Assembly: GCA_029261215.1 (NCBI GenBank)
Contig: JAJDBT010000114.1
Location: 1-64,000, forward strand
DNA from: Nitrospirota bacterium
GTDB taxonomy: Bacteria; Nitrospirota; Nitrospiria; SBBL01; JAADHI01
DNA: 64,000 bases
Direction: 5' to 3'
In this document: positions 25,064 through 32,803 of the stretch, one piece after another
Layout: every line of letters starts with the position of its first letter
Numbering within the stretch: position 1 is the first letter of the stretch
Translations under genes and position numbers: made by a program
Notes under the pieces: model-generated
What the model was told of the DNA's origin: nothing
What the model saw: only the letters and a program-made list of their open reading frames with translations
The model's database searches: none

Positions 25064-26281
25064 ATGGCAGTCTTTGAATACAAGGGACTGGATGTTCGAG
25101 GAAAAAACACCGCCGGCGTCATTGATGCCGACAATCCACGGCAGGCCCGATCCAAACTACGTCAAAGCGGAATTTTCCCCACCGAAGTCATGTCAGCAAA
25201 AGCCGCCGCCGCAGTTCAGGACCGGGAGGCGTTTTCCTTTGGCCAGGGCATTTCGCTTTCGGATACCGCACTTGCGACCCGCCAAATGTCAACGCTGCTT
25301 GGTGCTGGCCTGTCAATTATGGAGAGCCTGGCCGCACTGATTGAACAAACCGAAAACAAGGCCGGAAAAAAAATATGGGTCGATGTGCGGGAAGGGGTCA
25401 AGGAAGGCGGCACCCTTGCGGATGCCCTGAGTCGCCACCCCAAAATCTTTTCCACCCTCTATTGCCAAATGGTTCGCGCCGGAGAGGCGAGCGGTGCACT
25501 CGATCAAATCCTGCTTCGTCTCGCAGACTACCTCGAAAATCAGGTGAGATTACGCGGAAAGATTTTTTCGATGATGACCTATCCTGTTTTGATGATGGTT
25601 GTCAGCATGTTGATTTTGCTTTTTTTGGTCGCTTACGTCGTACCTAAAGTCACCTCTATTTTTGATGATTTAAATCAGGCGCTACCCTTGCCAACGATTA
25701 TCTTGCTGTCCATCAGTGATTTCATTCAGAGTTACGGGTGGCTTGTCTTTCTCATCATCGCCCTGGGGGTGTTCTTTTTAAAACGACATATCAATACCCC
25801 CGTTGGACGGGAAAAATATGACCGGATTTCACTGAAGCTGCCCCTGATTGGCCGGGTCGTTAAAATGGTGGCCATTTCACGCTTTACCAAAACACTGTCT
25901 ACGCTGCTGGCCAGTGGCGTAGAACTTTTAAAAGCACTTGAAATTGTACAGGAAGTCGTGGGAAATAAAGTCCTCGAAGAAACCATACAGGAAGCACGCG
26001 GCAATATTCGAGAAGGAGAGGCCATTGCCGACCCACTTAAACGCAGTGGTCTTTTTCCGCCCCTGGTAACCCATATGATCAGCATCGGGGAAAAAAGCGG
26101 GGAGCTTGAAAATATGCTTCAAAAAGTTTCAGAGGCCTACGACAACGAGGTTGAAAACGTGGTGACCGGGATGACGTCTCTCCTGGGGCCGCTGATGATT
26201 TTGGGGATGGGATTCGCTATCCTGTTTATTGTGCTGGCGATCTTGCTGCCGATCTTTGAAGTAAGTCAAATGGTAGGATAG
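25064..26281 (+). CDS. gspF: Type II secretion inner-membrane protein GspF
   Basis: Polytopic inner-membrane platform protein that contacts GspE and GspL. The opening phrase MAVFEYKGLDVRGKNTAGVIDADNP-type start is diagnostic of the PulF/PilC family. Two GspF domains follow (residues about 70-190 and 270-390), each with a cytoplasmic helical bundle and membrane helices, including TYPVLMMVVSMLILLFLVAYV. The C-terminus ends IFIVLAILLPIFEVSQMVG, typical of the family. Length 405 residues is normal. It starts four bases after gspE. Confidence 0.96.
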   Translation: MAVFEYKGLDVRGKNTAGVIDADNPRQARSKLRQSGIFPTEVMSAKAAAAVQDREAFSFGQGISLSDTALATRQMSTLLGAGLSIMESLAALIEQTENKAGKKIWVDVREGVKEGGTLADALSRHPKIFSTLYCQMVRAGEASGALDQILLRLADYLENQVRLRGKIFSMMTYPVLMMVVSMLILLFLVAYVVPKVTSIFDDLNQALPLPTIILLSISDFIQSYGWLVFLIIALGVFFLKRHINTPVGREKYDRISLKLPLIGRVVKMVAISRFTKTLSTLLASGVELLKALEIVQEVVGNKVLEETIQEARGNIREGEAIADPLKRSGLFPPLVTHMISIGEKSGELENMLQKVSEAYDNEVENVVTGMTSLLGPLMILGMGFAILFIVLAILLPIFEVSQMVG

Positions 26282-26283
26282 GG

Positions 26284-26757
26284 ATGAGGAAAGTCATGAA
26301 CGCTAAAAAAAAGAAACAGGAAAAAAAACAAGGCCGCTCTGAACGCGGCTTTACCTTGATCGAAATAATGGTTGTGGTGACCATTCTGGCGATTTTGATT
26401 GCCTTGGTCGCACCCAAAATGGTGGGACGAACAGACCAGGCCCGACGGGTTTCGACAAAAGCGCAGATTAAAAATATAGAGGGCGCGCTTCAGTTATATA
26501 AACTCGACAACGGGGTTTATCCTAGTACAGAACAAGGGCTTGAAGCCCTGGTCGATCTTCCCACGATTGGGGTCATTCCAAAAAACTGGAAAGAAGAGGG
26601 TTATTTGGCCAAGATTCCTGACGATGCCTGGGGAAACCCTTATGTCTATGTCAGCCCCGGCTCACAAGGCGAGTATGATCTGGTTTCTTACGGCGCCGAC
26701 AGTGAACCGGGTGGAGAAGGGGATGATGCCGACATCGAAAGCTGGGATCTCAACTAA
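26284..26757 (+). CDS. gspG: Type II secretion major pseudopilin GspG
   Basis: Major subunit of the pseudopilus that pushes substrates through the secretin. The prepilin leader ends at G followed by FTLIEIMVVVTILAILIALV, with glutamate at position 5 of the mature helix. The body carries the GspG signatures RVSTKAQIKNIEGALQLYKLDNGVYPSTEQGLEAL and DAWGNPYVYVSPGSQGEYDLVSYGADSEPGGEG (each in separate blocks). The last region binds calcium in known GspG. Length 157 residues includes a long basic leader. The ATG at 26284 or 26299 could be used. Confidence 0.96.
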   Translation: MRKVMNAKKKKQEKKQGRSERGFTLIEIMVVVTILAILIALVAPKMVGRTDQARRVSTKAQIKNIEGALQLYKLDNGVYPSTEQGLEALVDLPTIGVIPKNWKEEGYLAKIPDDAWGNPYVYVSPGSQGEYDLVSYGADSEPGGEGDDADIESWDLN

Positions 26758-27262
26758 AAGACAGGATGCCGGCTTTACACTCCTTGAACTGGTCATCATC
26801 ATCACCATTTTGGGAATCACGGCGTTGATGGTCTTTCCAAAGCTTTCGGCCTTTAACATCAATAAAGGCAAAGGGGCGACGCGTCACCTCGTCCGCTTAA
26901 TTCAGCACCTTGCAGAGGAGTCGGCCGCGACAAAACAGGTTTTTAGACTGCATTACGATCTGGAAGAAAACAACTATTCGGTCAAAGTGTTACAAGGGCG
27001 GGAATTTATTCCCTTTTCAGACTCACTGGCTTCCGGGGGAAAACTCCCCAAGGGACTTTCCTTTGAAGACATCATCACGCCTCGTCATGGAAAAGTCCTT
27101 GAGGGGGACGCTTTTACCGAATTTTTTCCCTTGGGTGTGGAAAAAACAGTCATCCACCTGAAAGACGGGGAACGCAGCTGGAGCCTGATGATCAACGGAC
27201 TGACCGGCCGGGTAAAAGTCTTTGACGAATACGTGGACCAATATGAACGTACACCACTGTAA
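26723..27262 (+). CDS. gspH: Type II secretion minor pseudopilin GspH
   Basis: Minor pseudopilin at the tip of the pseudopilus. The leader is followed by FTLLELVIIITILGITALMVF with glutamate at position 5 of the mature helix. The remaining 130 residues are a beta-rich GspH-type head. I chose the paired ATG codons at 26723/26726, preceded by GGAGAAGGGG, rather than the much longer open frame upstream, which runs in shadow of gspG. The start overlaps the end of gspG by 35 bases. Length 179 residues. Confidence 0.85.
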   Translation: MMPTSKAGISTKRQDAGFTLLELVIIITILGITALMVFPKLSAFNINKGKGATRHLVRLIQHLAEESAATKQVFRLHYDLEENNYSVKVLQGREFIPFSDSLASGGKLPKGLSFEDIITPRHGKVLEGDAFTEFFPLGVEKTVIHLKDGERSWSLMINGLTGRVKVFDEYVDQYERTPL

Positions 27263-27347
27263 TACAGACAGTTTTTTCGGTTCGGCCTGTCCGAATTTTG
27301 CACCGGCTCAAGACGCACGGCGCGCAGCTCTGGAGCGTATTTTTCAC

Positions 27348-27809
27348 ATGCAGGAAAGGAGTCCGTCCCGCAGCAAGGCGGCCATCCCACAAAAGAAAAG
27401 CATCGTGGGTCGAAAAAAAGGCTTTACCCTGATCGAAATCATGGTCGCATTGTCCGTGCTTTCCATTTCCCTTGTGGTTTTGCTGGGGCTTCGAAACAGC
27501 GATATCGCCCTCGCGGCAAAAGGACGCAGCATCATCGAAGCCACGATTTTGGCCCGGCAGAAAATCACTGAAATTTCATCGGCCGGTTTTCCCAGCCTGG
27601 GAGAAGCGCAGGGTGATTTTGCAGAAGAATTTCCTCAGTACACATGGCGTCAAACGGTCGTCCAAACCCCTTTTGAGCAAGTGCGGGAGCTGTATCTCGA
27701 AATCGTCTGGAAAAATAATACGCAGGAAGAACGTGTCGGCGTGACAACCTACCTTTTTGACCACAAGGGCACAAACAAAGTCATTCCTGCCCAGGGAAGT
27801 GGGAATTGA
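27348..27809 (+). CDS. gspI: Type II secretion minor pseudopilin GspI
   Basis: Minor pseudopilin. The basic leader (GRKKG) is followed by FTLIEIMVALSVLSISLVVLLGL, a GspI-like helix with glutamate at position 5. The remainder has GspI-type features: TILARQKITEISSAGFPSLGE and a beta-rich head ending in a short tail. I prefer the ATG at 27348 with TGGAG upstream; the frame is open further upstream to TTG 27222 and ATG 27243, but that part overlaps gspH. Length 153 residues. The stop overlaps the gspJ start. Confidence 0.8.
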   Translation: MQERSPSRSKAAIPQKKSIVGRKKGFTLIEIMVALSVLSISLVVLLGLRNSDIALAAKGRSIIEATILARQKITEISSAGFPSLGEAQGDFAEEFPQYTWRQTVVQTPFEQVRELYLEIVWKNNTQEERVGVTTYLFDHKGTNKVIPAQGSGN

Positions 27810-28486
27810 AACAAATCAATAAAATGGACGGGCATTGCCACTTGAAAAACAATATACAGGGCTTCACCCTTTTGGAAATGATGATTTCCTTAGGCATCTT
27901 ATCCCTCATTTTTATTTTGATTTATGGCACCTTTAACAATGTGTCCCGAACCAGCCGACAAATGGAAGAGGATGCCGACCGTTATCGTCTGGCCCGGCAC
28001 GGGATCTATTATCTTTCGAATGATCTCAGCATGGTTTACATCACCGCCGATGTATCAAACGGCGCAGTTGCAGGCAGTAGTACGCTTGTTTTTAAAGGGG
28101 AAGATCAGGAACGATTGCAGGGAAACACTACCTATCCCAATGACACGATTGAGTTCAGCACCGTCTCTCATCGCAGCATCGGAATGGACGCGCCGGAATC
28201 CGATCAGGCCGTCGTACGATATTCACTGCAGGAGAACTACCTCATTCAGGAAGCGCAACTATCCAATGGCCGTTCCGTCATCAACGAGCTGGGCGGCCCC
28301 ATCGAGGGACTCAGTTTTCGATATCTTGAAAAAGTGGGGGGAGACTGGCTTGATACCTGGGATGCCGAGGAAAAAAAACAAAAACCCCCGGTTGCAGTGG
28401 AAATCGAATTGATCCTTCAAAAAGAGGATCGCGAGGCCCGGCGCTTTAAAACCTGGGTCGATATTCCAGTTGGGCTCGGTTCATGA
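27806..28486 (+). CDS. gspJ: Type II secretion minor pseudopilin GspJ
   Basis: Minor pseudopilin that with GspI and GspK caps the pseudopilus. The leader ends at G before FTLLEMMISLGILSLIFILIYG, with glutamate at mature position 5. The globular part contains DADRYRLARHGIYYLSNDLSM and IEGLSFRYLE, typical of GspJ. Length 226 residues. The start is TTG at 27806, overlapping the gspI stop and preceded by AGGGAAGTGGG; an ATG at 27824 is also possible. gspN follows with a four-base overlap (ATGA). Confidence 0.9.
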   Translation: MKQINKMDGHCHLKNNIQGFTLLEMMISLGILSLIFILIYGTFNNVSRTSRQMEEDADRYRLARHGIYYLSNDLSMVYITADVSNGAVAGSSTLVFKGEDQERLQGNTTYPNDTIEFSTVSHRSIGMDAPESDQAVVRYSLQENYLIQEAQLSNGRSVINELGGPIEGLSFRYLEKVGGDWLDTWDAEEKKQKPPVAVEIELILQKEDREARRFKTWVDIPVGLGS

Positions 28487-29382
28487 AAATTCAAAAAGAC
28501 AAACTCATGTTGCTCTTTTTCTACCTGCTTTTTGGCCTCTTAAGCCTTGCCTTTTTTCTGGTCTTAACCTTTCCATTTGATTTAATGGAAAAACAGGTGC
28601 TCCGGCAATTGGCCGCAAAAACCGAATGTGTCGTTACTATCAAGGAAAGTCATTACCGCTTTCCCGCAAAAGCCACCTGGCAGGGCATTCAAAGCATCTG
28701 CCCAAAAAGAGTCTTCGGCTTGCAGGAAACAGGGCTGCTCACGCTTCAGTTTAAATCGCTGACCGCAGGCCTGGCCCTGATCCCACTGCTATTGAAACAA
28801 GAAGCACAAATCCGCTTCGAACTCGAATCTAAACTGGGGAACGTTCCTGGGACATTGACCCTTCTGGAAAAAGACGAACAGCTGACTTTTTTTCTTAAAA
28901 CAAACGAGGCCAAACTAAAGATCGAAGAAGCCGGTCTCTCAGGAGGACTCTCTTTTGAAAGTGAGAGTGAATGGACGGATCAAGACATACTGAAGGGAAC
29001 GGGAAAAGTCAGCTTTAGTATTGAAAATGGGCGGTTTAAAGAATTTAACGGGACCGCGCTTCCCATCGGAGAAGTCACCTTTTCATCCATTACAGGACAG
29101 TTTTTTTGGACAGAAGGACGCGCAGTCATTGAAGCGTTTTCAGCCCAGGGCGATATGGCTGATATCGAAAGCGAAAACGGAATCCTCCTGCTTCGCATGC
29201 CGCCGGAGAACAGCCTGCTGACCCTCTCGCTCAGCGCAATGCCGAAGGGGGCGCTAAAAGAAATGGCAGGTCTCTTCATTCAAGGGTACAATGGACGGGA
29301 CGCTTTGAAGCTGAGAGTGAACGGGCCGGTACGGGCACCAAAACTCTCACTCAATGGAAAGACCGTCACGCTTGGATTTTAA
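28483..29382 (+). CDS. gspN: Type II secretion protein GspN
   Basis: A 299-residue inner-membrane protein with one N-terminal helix (residues about 8-29) and a periplasmic domain of beta-strand repeats. It matches the GspN family of delta-proteobacterial and Nitrospira-type systems. FPFDLMEKQVLRQLA near the N-terminus, SGKVSFSIENGRFKE-like repeats, and the ending GPVRAPKLSLNGK support this. Its role in secretion is poorly known. It lies unusually between gspJ and gspL. Start overlaps the gspJ stop (ATGA). Confidence 0.85.
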   Translation: MKIQKDKLMLLFFYLLFGLLSLAFFLVLTFPFDLMEKQVLRQLAAKTECVVTIKESHYRFPAKATWQGIQSICPKRVFGLQETGLLTLQFKSLTAGLALIPLLLKQEAQIRFELESKLGNVPGTLTLLEKDEQLTFFLKTNEAKLKIEEAGLSGGLSFESESEWTDQDILKGTGKVSFSIENGRFKEFNGTALPIGEVTFSSITGQFFWTEGRAVIEAFSAQGDMADIESENGILLLRMPPENSLLTLSLSAMPKGALKEMAGLFIQGYNGRDALKLRVNGPVRAPKLSLNGKTVTLGF

Positions 29383-29396
29383 GGAATAATCACCGG

Positions 29397-31085
29397 ATGA
29401 AACAAACACTGCTTGGACTGGATATTGGAGCGAACACGATTAAAGGGGTTCGTCTCGCCAAAAGTTTCCGGGGACTTCGTCTGCTGGATCACTTTGAAAT
29501 CACCGTGCCTGCCGGGCTGGAGGATGAAATATCCGACGCGCCACTGACAAAAGCACAGATCAAAGCCTTATCAACACTCCTCGCAGAGGGAAAAATTATG
29601 AAAGGCGACCTGGTCACACTGGCGGTGCCTGGCGACCTTGTTTCCACACGTGAAATCACCCTGCCCTTCACTGATCTCAAAAAAATTGATCAGATTTTAC
29701 CCTTTGAAACCGAGGGAGAACTTCCCTTCGATATCGAAACCGCCTCGATTGACTACATGGTGCTGCAACGACCGAAAAAAGACACCGCTCAACACAATAC
29801 GACTTTGCTTGTTTCCGCGATGCCCAACACCACATTAAAGGCTTACCTTGATCTATTGCGACCTATTGGCATCGACCCTGCCTGGATCGGGACCAACGCA
29901 CTCTCCCTCTTTACGTTTTCAACCTATTTCCTTGACCTGGATGCGAATGGGAACACAGACATCCTCCTCATTGACATGGGGGCAAAAAGAACCACCCTCT
30001 GCCACACTCAAAGAGGGCAGGTACATTGGGTCCGCACCCTGTCCTTAGGGGGCGATTTGATCACGGAAAGACTGGCAGAACGACTGGGTCTTTCCTGGGA
30101 CGAAGCGGAAAAAAAGAAATCAGAAATATATCTCGGCATTGATCATCCCACAGACGAAAAGAACATCATCGCCCTTGAAGCTGTGGAAAGCGCGGTCACA
30201 CAAATCGTCACCGAAATCGAAAAAAGTCGACAAATGCTCAGTCCATCTCATGAAGAGCGTCCCTCTGAAATCGAGCCTCCCTACGGGAAGACAGAACGCC
30301 CGTCTTTTTATCTTTGCGGAGGCAGCAGCCGATTAAAAGGTCTGAAAAACCACCTCTCTGCTATTTTGAAAATGGACGCCGTCCACATTAAAACTCAAAA
30401 AGGAAGCCGCATCGGCAATATCCAGGGCATTGAAAAGTTTGACCCGGAATCGATTTCGGAGGTTTACCCCGTGGCTTTTGGACTGGCCCTTCAGGACAGC
30501 GAAGGCCCGCCCATAAATTTTCGCCAAGGGGAATTTGTCTTTGGAAAAGAGAGCATCGCACGAAGACAACGCTTTGTCAGCTTGGGCCTCATCCTGCTCC
30601 TGCTTTTGGGATTGATGGGCGGAGATCTTTACCTGCATTATCAAAAAAAAGAAGCACAGTACCAATCCATCAAAACCACGCTTCGACAGACCTTTGTTCA
30701 AATTTTTCCAAATATTCGCAATGTCGTCAACGAAGTGGAACAAACCCGCACCGCGATCAAGGAACGTCGTGAAACAGGGCAATTTTTTGGAATCAATGAA
30801 AGCAGCCCGCTCACCGCTTTGAAGGAGATCTCCGAAGCGATTCCCGACAACATCAAGATTGATGTCTTTAACCTGGTCATTGACAGTGGCACAGTCCGTA
30901 TTCAGGCTCAGACCGATTCATTTGAATCGGTGGACCGGATTCGCAGCGGCTTGCTCACTGGAAAACAGTTTCAGCAAGTTGAGGTCAGTGACGCCAAGGC
31001 GGCGGCAAACCAAAAAAATGTCCGTTTTCGAATCAAAATGACTCTGCTTGGAAAGGAACACCTTGGAAAAAAGCGGACTTCTTAG
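29397..31085 (+). CDS. gspL: Type II secretion protein GspL with PilM-like domain
   Basis: A 562-residue protein. The N-terminal 360 residues form an actin-like ATPase fold of the PilM/GspL type, opening with LLGLDIGANTIKGVRL and containing DILLIDMGAKRTTLCH and YLCGGSSRLKGLKNHL. After a basic segment, one membrane helix (residues about 390-410, LGLILLLLLGLMGGDLYL) leads to a periplasmic ferredoxin-like GspL domain. It should recruit GspE to the inner membrane. It is longer than typical GspL (about 400 residues), because the actin-like domain is complete. Its end overlaps gspM. Confidence 0.88.
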   Translation: MKQTLLGLDIGANTIKGVRLAKSFRGLRLLDHFEITVPAGLEDEISDAPLTKAQIKALSTLLAEGKIMKGDLVTLAVPGDLVSTREITLPFTDLKKIDQILPFETEGELPFDIETASIDYMVLQRPKKDTAQHNTTLLVSAMPNTTLKAYLDLLRPIGIDPAWIGTNALSLFTFSTYFLDLDANGNTDILLIDMGAKRTTLCHTQRGQVHWVRTLSLGGDLITERLAERLGLSWDEAEKKKSEIYLGIDHPTDEKNIIALEAVESAVTQIVTEIEKSRQMLSPSHEERPSEIEPPYGKTERPSFYLCGGSSRLKGLKNHLSAILKMDAVHIKTQKGSRIGNIQGIEKFDPESISEVYPVAFGLALQDSEGPPINFRQGEFVFGKESIARRQRFVSLGLILLLLLGLMGGDLYLHYQKKEAQYQSIKTTLRQTFVQIFPNIRNVVNEVEQTRTAIKERRETGQFFGINESSPLTALKEISEAIPDNIKIDVFNLVIDSGTVRIQAQTDSFESVDRIRSGLLTGKQFQQVEVSDAKAAANQKNVRFRIKMTLLGKEHLGKKRTS

Positions 31086-31632
31086 TCGAATCGACCAATT
31101 TCTAATCCGTCTCTCGACACGCGAAAAATGGATGCTGGGCGGAGGAGGACTCGTTGCGCTTTTCTTGATCCTCTATTTTATGATGGTTGATCCCACCCTG
31201 GAGCGCATGGCGCAACTGGATCGCCTGATCCCAAGAAAAGAACAGGATTTAAGTGAGCTTTTGAAATTAAAACAAGAGTATCAGAGCATCTCTGATGAAA
31301 TTGAGGCCATTGAAAAACGACTCCCCGCTGAAGGGATTTTTTCACCCCTTTCCTTCCTTGAAGAAAATGCCGCCAAAAATCGGATAAAAAACAATATCGC
31401 CTTTATCCGCCCCTTGACCTCACAGGCACACAAATCGCGTTACCGCGAGATGCCCGTTGAAGTGAAGTTCGAAAAAGTAACGCTTTCGCAAATCATCCCT
31501 TTTCTCAGCGCACTTGAAAATGGGCCGCATCCACTTCGCATTAAACGCATCTCCATGAAAACCCAATTTTCGAATGCAGACTTGCTTGATGTCACCTTTT
31601 TGGTGCTTTCCTATGAAAAGGTCTCACCTTAA
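31063..31632 (+). CDS. gspM: Type II secretion protein GspM
   Basis: Inner-membrane protein that partners GspL. A basic N-terminus (STREKW) precedes one membrane helix (residues about 29-48, GLVALFLILYFMMVDP), a coiled coil (LDRLIPRKEQDLSELLKLKQEY and onward) and a small periplasmic ferredoxin-like domain. I chose TTG at 31063 because AAAGGA lies five bases upstream; a TTG at 31048 is possible. Length 189 residues. It overlaps gspL by 23 bases and is followed by gspK. Confidence 0.85.
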   Translation: MEKSGLLSRIDQFLIRLSTREKWMLGGGGLVALFLILYFMMVDPTLERMAQLDRLIPRKEQDLSELLKLKQEYQSISDEIEAIEKRLPAEGIFSPLSFLEENAAKNRIKNNIAFIRPLTSQAHKSRYREMPVEVKFEKVTLSQIIPFLSALENGPHPLRIKRISMKTQFSNADLLDVTFLVLSYEKVSP

Positions 31633-31633
31633 T

Positions 31634-32590
31634 ATGCAGGGAGCCAATCCTTCCCCGCTTAAAAACCAACAGGGTTTTGCCCTCTTATTAAGCCTTTTAA
31701 TCTTATTTTTATTGGTGGTGATCATCTTTGAAGCCGATTTTCAGATCAGGGCCGATCTTCGAGCCGCCGGGAATTTTCGTGACGATTTAAAAGCCTATTA
31801 TCTTTCCCGTTCCGGGGTTTCTGCGGGCGAAGCGCTTTTAATCGACGACGCAAAAACCAGCAATCTCTACGACGACCTCAGTGAACTCTGGGCTTTTCCG
31901 ATTCCGGAATACCCTTTGGGCGATGGATTACTCAGCGGCTTTATCGTTGATGAAGAGCGAAAAATCAATCTCAATTTTCTGGTTAAATTAAACGTAGGGA
32001 AGGAAACCGTCAGTCAAGAACGAAAAGACCAACTCATCCGCTTGTTTGTCCTATTGGAAGTGAATCCGGACCTGGTCGATGCCATTATTGACTGGATTGA
32101 TGAAAATGACGAAGCGCTGCCCTTTGGGGCCGAAAGCGCCGCCTACCAAACCCGGGAACCCGGCTATTCGGCCAAAAATGGAAAAATGAATACATTGAGT
32201 GAACTCCGCATGGTTCAAGGCATCACCCCGGAGATATACAACAAAATCACCCCCTACCTCACGGTCTACGGCCTTGGAAAGATCAATGTCAATACGGCTG
32301 ACCCCTTCGTACTGCAAAGTATCGATGAGGCCATTGATGAAACTGAGGCCCGGCGCTTGATCGAAAAACGGCCTTTTGAAAATGCAACGGCTCAAGATTT
32401 TAAAGATGAACTTCCGGAAGAAGTCGATGGACGGATCAGAGCGGACGACCGAATCAATTGGTTTACAATACGCAGCAGCTTTTTTTCTCTTGAATCCACT
32501 GGACAAGTCAATGATACGCGAAAAATTACAAAGGCCATTATCGAACGATCCGGAATAAGTACAAAACTCCTTTATTTTCGGGTAGAATAG
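31634..32590 (+). CDS. gspK: Type II secretion minor pseudopilin GspK
   Basis: Tip pseudopilin of the type II system. The leader is followed by FALLLSLLILFLLVVIIF, which lacks the mature position-5 glutamate, a known feature of GspK. The body has the two SAM-like alpha-helical regions (RLFVLLEVNPDLVDAIIDWID and KINVNTADPFVLQSI) and calcium-type loops. I chose ATG 31634, directly after the gspM stop; ATG 31613 within gspM is possible. Length 318 residues. It is the last gene of the operon, an unusual place since gspK normally follows gspJ. Confidence 0.9.
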   Translation: MQGANPSPLKNQQGFALLLSLLILFLLVVIIFEADFQIRADLRAAGNFRDDLKAYYLSRSGVSAGEALLIDDAKTSNLYDDLSELWAFPIPEYPLGDGLLSGFIVDEERKINLNFLVKLNVGKETVSQERKDQLIRLFVLLEVNPDLVDAIIDWIDENDEALPFGAESAAYQTREPGYSAKNGKMNTLSELRMVQGITPEIYNKITPYLTVYGLGKINVNTADPFVLQSIDEAIDETEARRLIEKRPFENATAQDFKDELPEEVDGRIRADDRINWFTIRSSFFSLESTGQVNDTRKITKAIIERSGISTKLLYFRVE

Positions 32591-32632
32591 ACCCTTCTTC
32601 CACACCTTTTCCACAGCTTATAATCAGAAATT

Positions 32633-32680
32633 CCACAATATCATGTGATATTAGCTTCAAAATGCTACAATATGTGGTAG
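32633..32680 (+). promoter_or_regulatory. Pair of NrdR boxes upstream of nrdJ
   Basis: CCACAATATCATGTGA (32633-32648) and CTACAATATGTGGTAG (32665-32680) match the NrdR-box pattern of inverted ACA/TGT ends around an AT-rich centre. Start-to-start distance is 32 bases, about three helical turns, as usual for NrdR pairs. NrdR represses ribonucleotide reductase genes when (d)ATP is plentiful. The gene for NrdR is not in this window. Confidence 0.75.
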
Positions 32681-32688
32681 ATGATCAC

Positions 32689-32717
32689 TTGACAAGTCTT
32701 CAGAATTCTTTTATACC
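32689..32717 (+). promoter_or_regulatory. Promoter of nrdJ
   Basis: TTGACA (32689-32694) and TATACC (32712-32717) are separated by 17 bases and lie just downstream of the NrdR boxes, about 90 bases before the nrdJ start. The geometry fits repression from directly upstream of the -35 element. Confidence 0.7.
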
Positions 32718-32803
32718 CTTAACATACAGAAGTAGTCGTTATTATTGCACTGGATCTCAGCATTTAATCCAAACACAAACCATCACAGGGGGGGAAGAAG
32801 CAC

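Noticed and set aside
26540-26722. Longer GspH starting at 26540
   Set aside because: The extra part runs in a shadow frame of gspG; the prepilin leader starts normally at 26723 with a good ribosome-binding site.
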